Notes: generated by a model from the letters alone, not told the origin. 53,810 nucleotides of DNA from Colwellia chukchiensis (GCF_002104455.1 NZ_NBOC01000020.1:1-53810), one strand, 5' to 3'. Positions 31,972 to 41,905 are shown, counted from the first letter of the stretch. Translations and numbers: made by a program.

Positions 31972-32727
31972 ATGAAAAAAATATCAACACTAATTGTGAT
32001 GGTTTTCTTCACACTGTCGGCAATCGCCGAAGACGCTAAAAGCTATGCTCAATGGGATACATTTCGGTTTTCTATCGATAACGAGCATGCAGAAAAGTTC
32101 ACTGAAAATATGCGAGCTCATATTAAGAAGTATCATGTCAAAGCCCCCCTTAAAACCAAAATATATAATATTGTTTATGGTCCAAATGCCAATCAGTTGA
32201 TTTGGGTAATGGGGCCAGTGAGCTTTTCTGAACTAGACGCCCGTGCCGATGATAAAAAGCATGATCAAGATTGGGCCGAGAATATTAACCCCTATATAAC
32301 CGCTTACCATGAAAGTGAAATTTGGCGAGTTATGGACGGCTTGGTAATAAATAATTTGGATGCGAAAGCCGACGATCCTGATAAATTTACCGCCAGATAC
32401 TTAACGGTTGCTCAAAACCAAGAGCCGGCGGTAATTAAATATTTAATGTCGCAAGTGAAAAAAACGCTCGATAAGATTGGCAAAGTTAAATATTGGGCAG
32501 TCATGGAGAATATGTTTATTCAGGGCAATAAAAGTGATCGGCATTTAATGGGCCTTTCATCTTTCGATGCGTGGGCTGAAATGGATGAGGATTGGGAGTT
32601 TGTAAAACACTTTGAGGAAATATATGGCAAAGGCAGTTATAAAGCTTTTCAATCTAATTACGATAAAGTCTTTAAAAATCATTGGCATGAAATTTATGCT
32701 GTCAATAAAGAAATGAGTGGTTTATAA
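31972..32727 (+). CDS. Exported protein of unknown function
   Basis: A 251-residue protein with a signal peptide (1-19, ending AIA). The mature part is rich in Lys, Asp and Trp and contains two similar halves: an RF or RYL-type strand followed by a helix (EKFTENMRAHIKKY and PAVIKYLMSQVKKTL) and a later WVMGP or GLSSF strand. That pattern is compatible with a duplicated ferredoxin-like (Dabb-type) fold. It stands alone, with its own terminator. Confidence 0.65.
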   Translation: MKKISTLIVMVFFTLSAIAEDAKSYAQWDTFRFSIDNEHAEKFTENMRAHIKKYHVKAPLKTKIYNIVYGPNANQLIWVMGPVSFSELDARADDKKHDQDWAENINPYITAYHESEIWRVMDGLVINNLDAKADDPDKFTARYLTVAQNQEPAVIKYLMSQVKKTLDKIGKVKYWAVMENMFIQGNKSDRHLMGLSSFDAWAEMDEDWEFVKHFEEIYGKGSYKAFQSNYDKVFKNHWHEIYAVNKEMSGL

Positions 32728-32751
32728 CTTAGATATCAGCACTAACGCAGC

Positions 32752-32784
32752 AATAAGGCCACCTAAGCTTTAGGTGGCCTTATT
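32752..32784. terminator. Strong bidirectional terminator
   Basis: A perfect 15-bp stem (32752-32766 with 32770-32784) and a 3-base loop between convergent genes: the exported protein on the plus strand and the TonB receptor on the minus strand. Confidence 0.7.
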
Positions 32785-32825
32785 GATCAATTTATTATAA
32801 TCAAAGGTTTAAGTTTCGCTAGGTG

Positions 32826-34826
32826 CTAACTACCAAATTGAAAGCGAATGCCGGCATTGACGGTAAAGCCATCATTTCTAGACCAAATATCGGTCGTCCA
32901 ACGACCGCTTGGTGCCTGCTCGGGTAATACTAACGGGTCTTGTTTGGTTTGGCGTACATTCAACAAGTTCTCAGCATTGATAAAATAGCTCACTTTACCT
33001 AGGGTGATTTGTCCCAATAGCCCCAAATGCCAATAAGGCTCGCTACGCTGTCGATAGGGATTGTTTTCAAGTTGTTGTGTGCCAGTATAGTAGGCTTCAA
33101 AGCCAACTAGGTGGCTGCCATGTTCTTCCCACATTACTACTAAGCCGGCACTATGTTGTGGTGTCAGCGCTATTGGCAAGCGATTAAAGCCAGAGTCGCT
33201 GGCTTTAGTGGCATCCGTGTAAAGGTAACTGCCGGTAAACTTGATATCGTGCCAGCGGTAGCGAAGCAATAATTCAGCACCGCGAATTTTACTTTCGCCA
33301 GTCGCATTAACAAGGCGTACTTGTTTGCCAAAATAGGCCTCAGGCTGATCGATTAAGGCTAATTCTGTAACATTTTCAATGTCGGAAGCAAATAAGGTAA
33401 CACTGGACTCTAAGTCGCCGACTAGGTAACTCATGTCGATTGACGCTGTAGTTGCTCGCTCTTCTTCAAGGTTTTCTAGCGGTGCTAGGCGCGATAAGCC
33501 GGTTTCATCAATGTCTTCAATAAAGGGCGTTGGGGCAAAAAAGCCTTTGCCGTATGCGCCTCTAAAGGTCCAGTTTTCTGGTCGATATAATACCGATACT
33601 CGTGGGCTGACTTGGGTACCGTATTCACTATGCCAATCGGCACGGGCGCTCATAGACAGCGAGATATTGTCACTTGCTTCATAATCTAGCTGTGAAAATA
33701 GCCCAGGTACCTGATATGAATAATTAAACTCAGCAAAGTCAGTGGCGTGGTATTTTTCAGACTGCAATGCTACGCCAAGTAACCAAGCGGTTTCATCACT
33801 ATAGCCAGAAACACTGGATTCAAGCAGGTAACTTTGGTGGCTGTCGTCTTCGCGCACGGCGCCAAATTGATGTTCGTGGTCTTGGTTCATGGCTGAGCCT
33901 CGAACATTGAGGTTGAGTACATCGGCAAATGGTTGATCATAAATAAAGCCAATATCAGTTCTGCGGGTATTTTGGTTTTGAACAAATTCACTGCCATCTG
34001 GCAAAGTTGCCCCTGCTCGTGTGCCGCCTTGACGTTGCTCTTTCATGGCGCCCAGCGTTAAATAGAGGTTTGCACCTGAGTCATTTTGCCAATAAAAACG
34101 AGGTCGAACACTGCCTCTTTCATAACCCGCCATATCCAGCCAACCGTCGGCATCTAAATCTTGCTGTGCTTGGTGGTGAATACCCGCGGTTACAGACGCG
34201 CTTAATTGATTGTTTATTGGCGCAGCAAAATAAGAAGTAATATCTTGACCATCTTTAGAGGTGGCATTAACCAATACTTCGCCGGTAAACTCATCGGTAG
34301 GCGTGCGTGAGATCAGATTGATAACGCCACCTAGCGCTGAGCCGCCATACAGTGAAGACGCCGCACCCTTGATAATCTCAACATTGGCAAGGTCAGTGGG
34401 TGGAATTTGTAATAAACCAATTGAGGCGGTTTGCCCGCCGTATAATGGCAAGCCGTCACTTAATAATTGTGTATAGCGTCCATAAAGTCCTTGTAGGCGA
34501 ATATTTGCGCTACCTAAAGCAGGAGAGGTGGTTTGTACTCTAACACCGCCTGTTTCGGCGACTAACATGGAAATATTGCCCGGTCGCATAATGGCTTTTT
34601 CTTGAATTTCTTCGCCGTTAATAATTTCTGTTCGCGTTGCTGATTCGGTGACAATACGGCCTAATCGTGAAGCCCTGACTTGGATTCTTTCTATTGCGTC
34701 ATCGCTATGCGCATGATGTTCTTGTTCTTGGTGATCATGTGCGTGCTCATTTTTATTTTCATCGCCATAAGCTAAGCCAGGAATCAATAAGATGGCTAAT
34801 GCGGTGGCAAAGGTTTTTTTAAACAT
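32826..34826 (-). CDS. TonB-dependent outer-membrane receptor, probably for a metal
   Basis: A 666-residue receptor. A signal peptide (1-21) is followed by a His-rich stretch (HAHDHQEQEHHAHS) and then a TonB-box-like segment, a plug domain (about 48-165: RTEIINGEEI, NIRLQGLYGRYTQLLSDGLPLYGG, VEIIKGAASSLYGGSALGGVIN) and a 22-strand barrel ending in FQFGS. The His cluster suggests zinc or copper, as in ZnuD-type receptors. It follows a Cys-rich exported protein by 94 bases, which also points to a metal. The start has AAGG about 7 bases upstream. The exact ligand is not shown by the sequence. Confidence 0.88.
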   Translation of the reverse strand: MFKKTFATALAILLIPGLAYGDENKNEHAHDHQEQEHHAHSDDAIERIQVRASRLGRIVTESATRTEIINGEEIQEKAIMRPGNISMLVAETGGVRVQTTSPALGSANIRLQGLYGRYTQLLSDGLPLYGGQTASIGLLQIPPTDLANVEIIKGAASSLYGGSALGGVINLISRTPTDEFTGEVLVNATSKDGQDITSYFAAPINNQLSASVTAGIHHQAQQDLDADGWLDMAGYERGSVRPRFYWQNDSGANLYLTLGAMKEQRQGGTRAGATLPDGSEFVQNQNTRRTDIGFIYDQPFADVLNLNVRGSAMNQDHEHQFGAVREDDSHQSYLLESSVSGYSDETAWLLGVALQSEKYHATDFAEFNYSYQVPGLFSQLDYEASDNISLSMSARADWHSEYGTQVSPRVSVLYRPENWTFRGAYGKGFFAPTPFIEDIDETGLSRLAPLENLEEERATTASIDMSYLVGDLESSVTLFASDIENVTELALIDQPEAYFGKQVRLVNATGESKIRGAELLLRYRWHDIKFTGSYLYTDATKASDSGFNRLPIALTPQHSAGLVVMWEEHGSHLVGFEAYYTGTQQLENNPYRQRSEPYWHLGLLGQITLGKVSYFINAENLLNVRQTKQDPLVLPEQAPSGRWTTDIWSRNDGFTVNAGIRFQFGS

Positions 34827-34920
34827 TTTTATGCCTTAGAGTAGTTTTTGCGCGTCAGCTAAAAGTGTTGTACTGGCGCACGAGAAATCGATAATTATAG
34901 TTTTGGGTAAATAAATATTT

Positions 34921-35295
34921 CTAAGTAATAAAAATAGGAGGGCGGTAGGGCGAGTTAATGAAAAGTTTGATTGACGCCTCATAAGGGCTGGCAATAGCGT
35001 CAGTTAAGGAAAGTGCTTTTAGAGTGCGTGCATTAAATGTAAAAAATATTAATGACGCGCAACTATTAGCATAGCAACTGCAATCGAGGTCGCAGCAGGT
35101 AAAGCCACAGCAGTCTTCGTTATTTTCAATGGTCAGTGCGCTAGGGTCGTTTTGTTTTAGCGACTCATTAAGCGTGCTGAGCTGTGTATTGGCTGACGAT
35201 TGACAGGGAATGCTGCTATTAAAGGTCATGGTTTGACCAATAAAGGCCACCATCATCAATAATAACGCTAATATCCTAGCACTGTTTTTTTGCAT
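34921..35295 (-). CDS. Cys-rich exported protein upstream of the TonB receptor
   Basis: A 124-residue protein with an N-terminal hydrophobic signal (8-22) and a central Cys cluster (DCCGFTCCDLDCSCYANSC, nine Cys and Asp-rich). The pattern resembles small metal-binding proteins found next to copper-related genes (CopL/DUF2946-like). It probably binds a soft metal in the periplasm and shares an operon with the receptor. GAGG lies 6 bases before the ATG. Confidence 0.65.
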   Translation of the reverse strand: MQKNSARILALLLMMVAFIGQTMTFNSSIPCQSSANTQLSTLNESLKQNDPSALTIENNEDCCGFTCCDLDCSCYANSCASLIFFTFNARTLKALSLTDAIASPYEASIKLFINSPYRPPIFIT

Positions 35296-35389
35296 ATCAA
35301 CCTCGACCTAATCGCTGGGCTTATTTTAAGGGCTATTGCTGTTAATGTGAACCTGCAACTGTGAATTAACATGAGCTTTTTGTTGATTT

Positions 35390-37447
35390 TTAATGATTGC
35401 CTTGTTGTTTTATTGTGTTTTTCCAAATGGTTGACTTTTCTTGCTCGGTAACACTGTAGGCGATTTTAGTCGCATCAAAGTTAATACTAAAGTGCGCTGG
35501 CGGAGAGTCAGTATCTTGCCAAATTATTGATGATTGCTCACGGTTTATACTTTGCTTGATTAGCGCATTCTGCTGCCAATAATAAATATTATCGCCGCGA
35601 ATTTGCCATTTATTCCAGTCGGTAATTTTAAAGTGCTCTATCAGTTTGACTTCAGTTTTACTGGCCAAGTCAAAAGAAAATAAGCCGGCTTGACTATATT
35701 TGCTTAGCAGTAAGCTTTTTGTGCGGCCATGGTAGTTTGCGCTATAGCCACCATTTTTAGTGAGTTGCGTTGCTTTAGCTGATGTTAAGTCGAGCTGCCA
35801 AAGCTGCCAGTCACCACTGTCATCGCTGCTTAACACTAAGCGCTGCTCATCGATCACGCCTATATAATGAATGCTTTGTAAATTGGTTGCTATCATTTGC
35901 CACTTCGCACTGGCCATTGAGTACTGAAAAAGCTTAGAGTTTACGCTGGCAAAAATAGTGCTATCGTCGTGCGACCACACTAAGTTACCAAAGTGCTTAA
36001 TTGGCTCAGGAAAATTCAATGGTGATATTTTGCCGGCGTGATCTAAGTGCTGAAAATCAACGCGTCCTGCGTCCGTTGAAAAATAAACAAGCGCATTAGA
36101 ATGATTGGCATAGCTTGGTAAAAAGTTAGCATAGGCTGAGTGCGTGATTGCATGCTCTTGGTCTGTGTTTGAGAATGAGCGCTGATAAAGGTTGCGCGTA
36201 ACATCAAACTTTACATAGGATAAAAGCGCTAGCGTAGGCGCGTAAGTCGCTTGTGATATGTTGTTCCCCTGTATCAGGTAGTTGCTTTTATCTTCAATAA
36301 AATCATAAGCAATGACGCCATCATAAGTGGTGATTAATACAGTTTGATGGTTCAACCAGCTAATGGCACTAACGCCTTCAAATGCTTGATAACGCGCAAC
36401 TTGCGTGGGTTTATTAATATTGGTAATTTTCAGTAGCGCGCTGGCGTCTTGTTGATATTCTAATATTGCCATTTGCTCAGCGTTTGCTGATAACGCAAAC
36501 AAATAGTCGCCACGGGCATTACCGGCGGGATTGGCGTGGGTTAACTGTTGAATACGGCCGGTATCTAATTGCAAACTGCGAATAGCGAATGGCTGCGATA
36601 CGCTGTCGCGATAGTTAAAGTACAGTTTGCGGGCGTTAGCGTCAAACGCCAAGTAAGTCACAGCTCTTTTAGCGCAACTTGCCACTGCTTTAATTTCTCC
36701 ACTGGCGATATTGATTTCGATGATTTGGCAATTTCTGGCGTTTAAGTTATCAAAACGTGTTGCCAGAATGGTGTTAGCATCTTTAAATATTGCATAAGTG
36801 TAATAAAAGCTGTCGTGGGTTAATTGTTGGGCAGCGGCATTGGCGGTTTGTAACCACAATTGCACATTGTTGTTTTTGCTATCACGATGCAGAAAAATCG
36901 CAGCGCCATTACTAAATAGCTGTGGCTTAAAAGCACTGCCTTTTAAGGTGGTTAATGGTGTTGCTGGCGACAGTTCAAAGCTGAGATCTGGGTTGCTATG
37001 GCGCTTAGTTGATTGGTAAAAAAACGCTGCCAGTATCATCAGCGCGATAACCGCGAAATATATCCCGTAGTGTTTGACATTTTTGTGGTCCGTGTTCGCT
37101 AGGTTTGCACTAGGTAGCGAAACGTCTGGGTTGTTAGTTTGCGGCTTAAGCTCGGCATTAAAGCGGTAGCCGACCTTATTAATGGTGACAATATAGTGTG
37201 GCGCTTTAACATCGGTTTCAATAATTTTTCTTAGCTCGCCAACAGCTCGGTTTATGGCAGCATTACTGACAATGCGTCCCTGCCATACTTTTTCAATAAG
37301 TTCATCGCGTGAAATTGCTCGTTGCGGGTTTTGGCAAAAAAAGCACAGCAAGGCAAATATTTTCGGCTCTATGGCAATTGTTTGCCCGTTATGCGTCAGT
37401 GAACAGTCTTGTATATTGAGATTAAAAGTGCCAAATTCGAAGACCAT
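35390..37447 (-). CDS. CadC-like membrane-bound regulator with beta-propeller sensor
   Basis: A 685-residue regulator. Residues 1-98 form an OmpR/PhoB-type winged helix (SRDELIEKVWQGRIVSNAAINRAVGELRK, YIVTINKVGYRF), one membrane helix lies at about 127-144, and the remaining 540 residues are a periplasmic domain with repeated TolB/WD40-like blades (for example WSHDDSTIFASV, LWQLDLTSAKATQLT). It has no phosphoacceptor domain, so it should sense directly, like CadC and ToxR. It is divergent from the secreted esterase gene, which may be its target. Confidence 0.88.
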   Translation of the reverse strand: MVFEFGTFNLNIQDCSLTHNGQTIAIEPKIFALLCFFCQNPQRAISRDELIEKVWQGRIVSNAAINRAVGELRKIIETDVKAPHYIVTINKVGYRFNAELKPQTNNPDVSLPSANLANTDHKNVKHYGIYFAVIALMILAAFFYQSTKRHSNPDLSFELSPATPLTTLKGSAFKPQLFSNGAAIFLHRDSKNNNVQLWLQTANAAAQQLTHDSFYYTYAIFKDANTILATRFDNLNARNCQIIEINIASGEIKAVASCAKRAVTYLAFDANARKLYFNYRDSVSQPFAIRSLQLDTGRIQQLTHANPAGNARGDYLFALSANAEQMAILEYQQDASALLKITNINKPTQVARYQAFEGVSAISWLNHQTVLITTYDGVIAYDFIEDKSNYLIQGNNISQATYAPTLALLSYVKFDVTRNLYQRSFSNTDQEHAITHSAYANFLPSYANHSNALVYFSTDAGRVDFQHLDHAGKISPLNFPEPIKHFGNLVWSHDDSTIFASVNSKLFQYSMASAKWQMIATNLQSIHYIGVIDEQRLVLSSDDSGDWQLWQLDLTSAKATQLTKNGGYSANYHGRTKSLLLSKYSQAGLFSFDLASKTEVKLIEHFKITDWNKWQIRGDNIYYWQQNALIKQSINREQSSIIWQDTDSPPAHFSINFDATKIAYSVTEQEKSTIWKNTIKQQGNH

Positions 37448-37571
37448 TACTGAGTGTTAACCTTTGTTTTTATTACCATTATAAAACCATTACTTTTTCA
37501 TTACTGACTCATTATTGCTCTTTTTTATCCACTTTAACAAGCTGTTTACTGCTTTATAAAGAGGATAAATT

Positions 37572-38480
37572 ATGTATAACAATAAACTGACGAAAACCAA
37601 ACACTTAACCTTGAGTATGTTACTTTGCGGGACATTAATGGCGTGTGGCGGCGGAGGTACTAGTGAAAGCCATAACGTTGCAGCGCCTAGTGTGCCGCCT
37701 GCCAACCAGTGTGGACAAAGTATAATAGATGATAGTCAATCCTGTGCTGTGATTGATGGCAGAGCCGCTATTACCTTTGCGCCTGCAAGCCAAAACCAGT
37801 ATGCCGGTGTTGCGATATTCTTACACGGTGCGCCAGGCAAACCGACAAAAGTCGCTAATATTTTTAATGCCAAACATATTGCCGAGCAATTTAATTTGGT
37901 CAGTATCGCCCCAGAAGGTAATGGCTCAGATTACCAGTGGGATAGCACTAACAACAGCTTAACAAGCAGTAAAGATATCGATTATCTGAGCGCGTTAATT
38001 GATGATATTGAAAGTCAGTACAGCTTTACTGACAGCAAGGTGTTTATCTTTGGTTATTCGGCGGGTGGTTTTATGGCTTATAAGTTAGCTTGTCAAATGC
38101 CGGAGCGCTTAACAGCAATAATCTCCCTGGCGGGGCAATACCGCGGTAATTTTGAAAATTGTGCAACTGCAACACCTGTCGCGGTTCATCACCTGCATAG
38201 CCAGTCAGATCGTGATGTACCTTACAGTGGTCGTAGCAATGGCAATATTGCATCGGTCGACGATACCATAGCGTTTTGGCAGCAAAAAAATGGTTGTGGC
38301 ACCGATAAAGAGGTTTTATTGCAAGATGGAGTGACAGATGCGAGTACTAAAACCGAAAGCGAGATATACACGACGTGTGTTAAGTCGGTGGGACTATCTA
38401 AATTAAGCTTAGTGGGCCATGAAGATGATTACATTGCCGAAAAACTGCTCGCCACCTTTCAATATTTATTAATAGATTAA
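37572..38480 (+). CDS. Secreted esterase lipoprotein of the PHB-depolymerase type
   Basis: A 302-residue alpha/beta hydrolase. A lipobox near LMACGG indicates a lipoprotein. IFLHGAPG matches the oxyanion strand, FGYSAGG carries the nucleophile Ser, QSDRDVPYSG the acid, and VGHED the probable base. The pattern is that of LpqC/PHB-depolymerase-like esterases. The start has GAGG 7 bases upstream. It is divergent from the CadC-like gene. Confidence 0.82.
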   Translation: MYNNKLTKTKHLTLSMLLCGTLMACGGGGTSESHNVAAPSVPPANQCGQSIIDDSQSCAVIDGRAAITFAPASQNQYAGVAIFLHGAPGKPTKVANIFNAKHIAEQFNLVSIAPEGNGSDYQWDSTNNSLTSSKDIDYLSALIDDIESQYSFTDSKVFIFGYSAGGFMAYKLACQMPERLTAIISLAGQYRGNFENCATATPVAVHHLHSQSDRDVPYSGRSNGNIASVDDTIAFWQQKNGCGTDKEVLLQDGVTDASTKTESEIYTTCVKSVGLSKLSLVGHEDDYIAEKLLATFQYLLID

Positions 38481-38657
38481 GCGCAATGCCTTGTTGATTT
38501 TTGGCTAACTCAGCGCTGCATTAAGCTTAAGGATAATTAATTCGCTCAGTATGCGTAATTTATCCTGATTCTCGCTTGAGGTTCGGCGTTTGCTAAAAGG
38601 GCTTGTTTGAGCATACAAAAGTTAGCTCGAACAAGCTGTAATCGATGGTAGTGGGCG

Positions 38658-39044
38658 CTATTGGTCGTTGTCTTTGTTGTTAGGGTATTGCACGAGCGGT
38701 TGAAAACCACCATAGGCCATCTGCTTAGCATCAAAACCCGTTTGTGATGCTGTGATTAAGTCGGTCATTCTTGGATCCGCGGCAACTTTGGCGTTGATGG
38801 CATCGCGCGCGGCGCGTGAAGGAAATACCACCCAGCCAAATATCAGGACATCATCCTGTGTTGCCGCCACAAGTTCAGCAAATGAACGCGTGCCGGCCAA
38901 GGTTAAATCATCACCGAGGTACTCCCTGTATTCCAATGCGCCATGTTCTAACCAGATCGCCCCGACGGCTTCAACTAGCTTTTGATAATTGCTCAAGGCT
39001 TTGCGCGAAATAGGTAAAACAAAGCCGTCAATGTAATGGTTCAT
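38658..39044 (-). CDS. DUF1428 (YbaA-like) protein
   Basis: A 128-residue cytosolic protein of the DUF1428 family: MNHYIDGFVLPI at the N-terminus, then WLEHGALEYREYLGDDL, FGWVVFPSRAARD and MAYGGFQPLV. Such proteins have a dimeric ferredoxin-like fold and no proven function. The ATG at 39044 is preferred to the longer frame because AGGA lies 6 bases upstream and the family begins there. Confidence 0.88.
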   Translation of the reverse strand: MNHYIDGFVLPISRKALSNYQKLVEAVGAIWLEHGALEYREYLGDDLTLAGTRSFAELVAATQDDVLIFGWVVFPSRAARDAINAKVAADPRMTDLITASQTGFDAKQMAYGGFQPLVQYPNNKDNDQ

Positions 39045-39310
39045 CGTTGTTCCTGTCGTAACTTGTGGTAAAACGCTAATATTTAGCATGGTGAAAGCCG
39101 TATTGGCCAGTTAAATACAGCTTAGCAGCAGAAGTAAACTTAGCAATTGCTTGCTTAAGCGTGGCACATTATTATGGCGAACATTGAGGCTTATCAAAAA
39201 AATAATTGCGCAAAAGTGTAAAATGTCACAAAAGTAAAATTTTAGCTTGAGCAAATTAAATGCCTTAACGTGGCGTGATAATTTCACTAACTATAGATAT
39301 AGGTCCAACG

Positions 39311-39682
39311 ATGAAAAAATATTTTCTGCTTACTTTGTTACTGTTTACCATTATGGCTTGTACTAAAACGGTGGAGGTGCCACTTGACCAAGAAATCACC
39401 GTGTATTTAAGTACTGACAGTAAAGCTAGAGTGGTGTTGAATGCCGAAAGTGCTCAATATCAGTTACTTAAGTCTTGGCTCAATGACAACAAGGATAATT
39501 GGCTGAGCACCTCGGGCCGTTATGCGGGTGGCATTTATCTAACGTCAGCGGGTTATGGTATTCAAGTTACTGATAGTAAAGTGGTGTTGTACACAGATAT
39601 TGCTGAAAATCCGACCGCAATTTATGCCCAAGAAATTGAACGCACGGAGTTAAAAGCTTTAAAACTACTGGCACAACCTTAA
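39311..39682 (+). CDS. Small lipoprotein of unknown function
   Basis: A 123-residue exported lipoprotein with the lipobox IMAC at about residue 18. The mature part has regular strands (VYLSTDSKARVVL, GGIYLTSAGYGIQVTD). ATG at 39311 follows AGGT about 8 bases upstream; an earlier start would spoil the signal peptide. No family is recognised. Confidence 0.7.
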   Translation: MKKYFLLTLLLFTIMACTKTVEVPLDQEITVYLSTDSKARVVLNAESAQYQLLKSWLNDNKDNWLSTSGRYAGGIYLTSAGYGIQVTDSKVVLYTDIAENPTAIYAQEIERTELKALKLLAQP

Positions 39683-39827
39683 ACTTTGTTGCTTGCAATA
39701 AATGAAGCGTTTTTGATGGATTTTTATACAAACGTTAAAACTAGCGCAGACAAAGGCCTAGAAATGGCTGACATTGTGGTATGCTATACATCAGGAAATC
39801 TATTTCTCCCTGATATGGAATAAACGC

Positions 39828-40886
39828 GTGACGTTACTTTTAATCTATTTAGCAATTGCCATTGGTGTATCTTTTTTGTGCTCGGTACTCGAAGCCGTTT
39901 TACTCTCAATAACGCCGAGTTATGTTGAGCAAACCCAAACCGAAAAGCCCAAATCGGGCGCTGTATTAGCAAAAGTTAAAACCCGCCTTGAAGAGTCGTT
40001 GGCCAGTATTTTAATTTTAAATACTTTTGCCCATACTATGGGCGCTGCAGGTGTGGGTGCACAAGCAATACGTGTTTTTGGTGAAAAATGGGAAACCCTA
40101 ATAGCTGTATTGCTTACCTTGGTTATTTTGTATTTTTCAGAAATTATCCCAAAAACCTTAGGGGCAACTTTTTGGCGTAATTTGGCGGTACCATCGGCAC
40201 ATATTATTGCTTGGTTGGTACGTATTGTTTATCCCTTGGTATGGTTATCAACACGTTTAACACGCACCTTTAAACAAGATAAAGCCAGCGAAATAACCCG
40301 AGAAGAAATCATAGCACTAGCCTCATTAGGCCATAAAGATGGCAGCCTGTTTTCGCAAGAAAATGAATATTTATCTAATATGCTGAACTTGCGTGAGTTA
40401 CGCACAGCCGATGTGTTTACGCCACGCACAGTAGTGCATATGTTACATCAAGATATGACAGTAACTGAGGCATTAAATCATCCTAAAACCAGTCAATTTA
40501 CCCGTATGCCGGTTTACGGCGCTAATATCGATGATAATGTTGGTAAAGTGATCAAAGGTGATTTATACGAAGCAGAGCGTAATGGCCAAGGTGCTGAGCC
40601 AATACGAAATTTTGTTACCGAACTAACCGCAGTCTCAGAAAAGCTACCCGTACAGCAACTGCTTGATTTATTCATTAAATACCATGTGCATATGTACTTA
40701 GTTGAAGATGAATACGGTCAAACGTCAGGTGTAGTCACGCTAGAAGATGCCATAGAAACCTTGCTAGGGCGTGAAATTGTCGATGAAAGCGATACGGTCA
40801 CTGATATGCAAGCGTTGGCGCGCGATAAATACCGTGATCGCCTGCGCGGCTTGATCAAATCTAATGATGATGAGCAAGCAGGGTAA
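39828..40886 (+). CDS. CNNM/CorC-type membrane protein (DUF21 plus CBS)
   Basis: A 352-residue protein of the hemolysin C/CNNM family. The DUF21 membrane domain has four hydrophobic segments (for example LLIYLAIAIGVSFLCSVLEAVLLS, LIAVLLTLVILYFSEIIPKTLG). A CBS pair follows (TPRTVVHMLHQDM, VVTLEDAIETLLGREIVDE). Relatives export or sense magnesium. It lacks the extra C-terminal CorC domain. GTG at 39828 is chosen because it gives the family N-terminus; an upstream TTG at 39774 would add 18 untypical residues. Confidence 0.88.
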   Translation: MTLLLIYLAIAIGVSFLCSVLEAVLLSITPSYVEQTQTEKPKSGAVLAKVKTRLEESLASILILNTFAHTMGAAGVGAQAIRVFGEKWETLIAVLLTLVILYFSEIIPKTLGATFWRNLAVPSAHIIAWLVRIVYPLVWLSTRLTRTFKQDKASEITREEIIALASLGHKDGSLFSQENEYLSNMLNLRELRTADVFTPRTVVHMLHQDMTVTEALNHPKTSQFTRMPVYGANIDDNVGKVIKGDLYEAERNGQGAEPIRNFVTELTAVSEKLPVQQLLDLFIKYHVHMYLVEDEYGQTSGVVTLEDAIETLLGREIVDESDTVTDMQALARDKYRDRLRGLIKSNDDEQAG

Positions 40887-41083
40887 GAAGTCGATTAATG
40901 GCACTTGTTATCAGTGCCGGCTTTAAAAATATTTGATCTATTGCGCTAGGTCAGCTTTATGGTCAATTTGTTACTCATCAGCTGTCAGTTACTTGCACTG
41001 CTAAATAGGGCAATGGTACAACTATAAGTCTAAATTTCCCCTTAATTATCGGACTAAGCTAATGGCGAGCTAAGGTGCTGACG

Positions 41084-41545
41084 ATGAGAAAAATATTACT
41101 ACTAACAAGCGCTTTATTGGTGTGTTTATTAATGCCCAATTTAACGCAAGCGGAAACTAAGGTAACAAAACAAGCTAGTCGAAGCATTCATGTGCAACTT
41201 GATATTGCCAGCGACTTAATGCCCGAAGATGCAGACGACTGGGTGTTGTATGTTTACGCGACTAAGCCAGGAACGCGCTTACCTTTGGCTAATTTTAAAG
41301 GTAAGTTGTCACAACTGCCCAGTGAAATTGCGCTACACCAAAGTATGTATTTGCTGCCCCATTTAACCTTACAGCAAGCTGAGCGCGTGGTGGTAGTAGC
41401 CAAAGCAACAAAAAGTAAAAACCCACATCAAAAAAGTGCCGATGACCTTATCGGTTATTCTGCCAGTGTTGACTTTCAAAGCGGCCCAGCCCAAAGCGTT
41501 ACTATGATCATAGATCAGCACGACAAGGTGGTTATCGAAAAGTAA
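41084..41545 (+). CDS. Exported protein resembling the CcmI/CycH C-terminal domain
   Basis: A 153-residue protein with a signal peptide (ending TQA). The mature part follows the C-terminal domain of the cytochrome c maturation factor CcmI/CycH: WVLYVYATKPGTRLPLANFKGKLSQ, the HQSMYLLPHLTL loop, and a VVVVAKATKS strand. That domain binds the apocytochrome C-terminus. Here it stands alone without the TPR part, and no ccm genes are nearby. Several c-type cytochromes are encoded in this window. Confidence 0.7.
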   Translation: MRKILLLTSALLVCLLMPNLTQAETKVTKQASRSIHVQLDIASDLMPEDADDWVLYVYATKPGTRLPLANFKGKLSQLPSEIALHQSMYLLPHLTLQQAERVVVVAKATKSKNPHQKSADDLIGYSASVDFQSGPAQSVTMIIDQHDKVVIEK

Positions 41546-41563
41546 CCCTTTGCCAGTGCACGT

Positions 41564-41905
41564 TTATTTATATGTAAAAGTGACTTTATCCATTTTGGCA
41601 ATAATGCCTTGCTGTGCAGGGATAAAGGTCACGCGCTGGGTTTTGGCTATGGCATTACTGAGAATAATTTCCACGTCGCCTTCCATAACGGTTTTATCTT
41701 TTTGAAAACTTGCTTGACTGGATTTAGTCGCTAAATTACCGTTTGCAAACGCGATTCTGACGTCACCACTGTAGGTGTGTAGTTTACTGTCGGGTGATAT
41801 AATTTGTGATTTTGCGGTGATTTTCATGTCACTGGCAAAGGTAAAGCTTGATAAAGCACTGGATAATACGACGGTTATTAGCGTTAATCGGTTCATTAAT
41901 TTCAT
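41564..41905 (-). CDS. Small LptA/OstA-like exported protein
   Basis: A 113-residue protein with a signal peptide (ending TFA). Repeated strand motifs (HTYSGDVRIAF, VMEGDVEIIL) are the signature of the OstA/LptA fold that forms a lipopolysaccharide bridge. It is shorter than LptA (about 170-185 residues) and is not next to other lpt genes, so it is a paralogue of unknown role. It is convergent with the CcmI-like gene. Confidence 0.7.
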   Translation of the reverse strand: MKLMNRLTLITVVLSSALSSFTFASDMKITAKSQIISPDSKLHTYSGDVRIAFANGNLATKSSQASFQKDKTVMEGDVEIILSNAIAKTQRVTFIPAQQGIIAKMDKVTFTYK

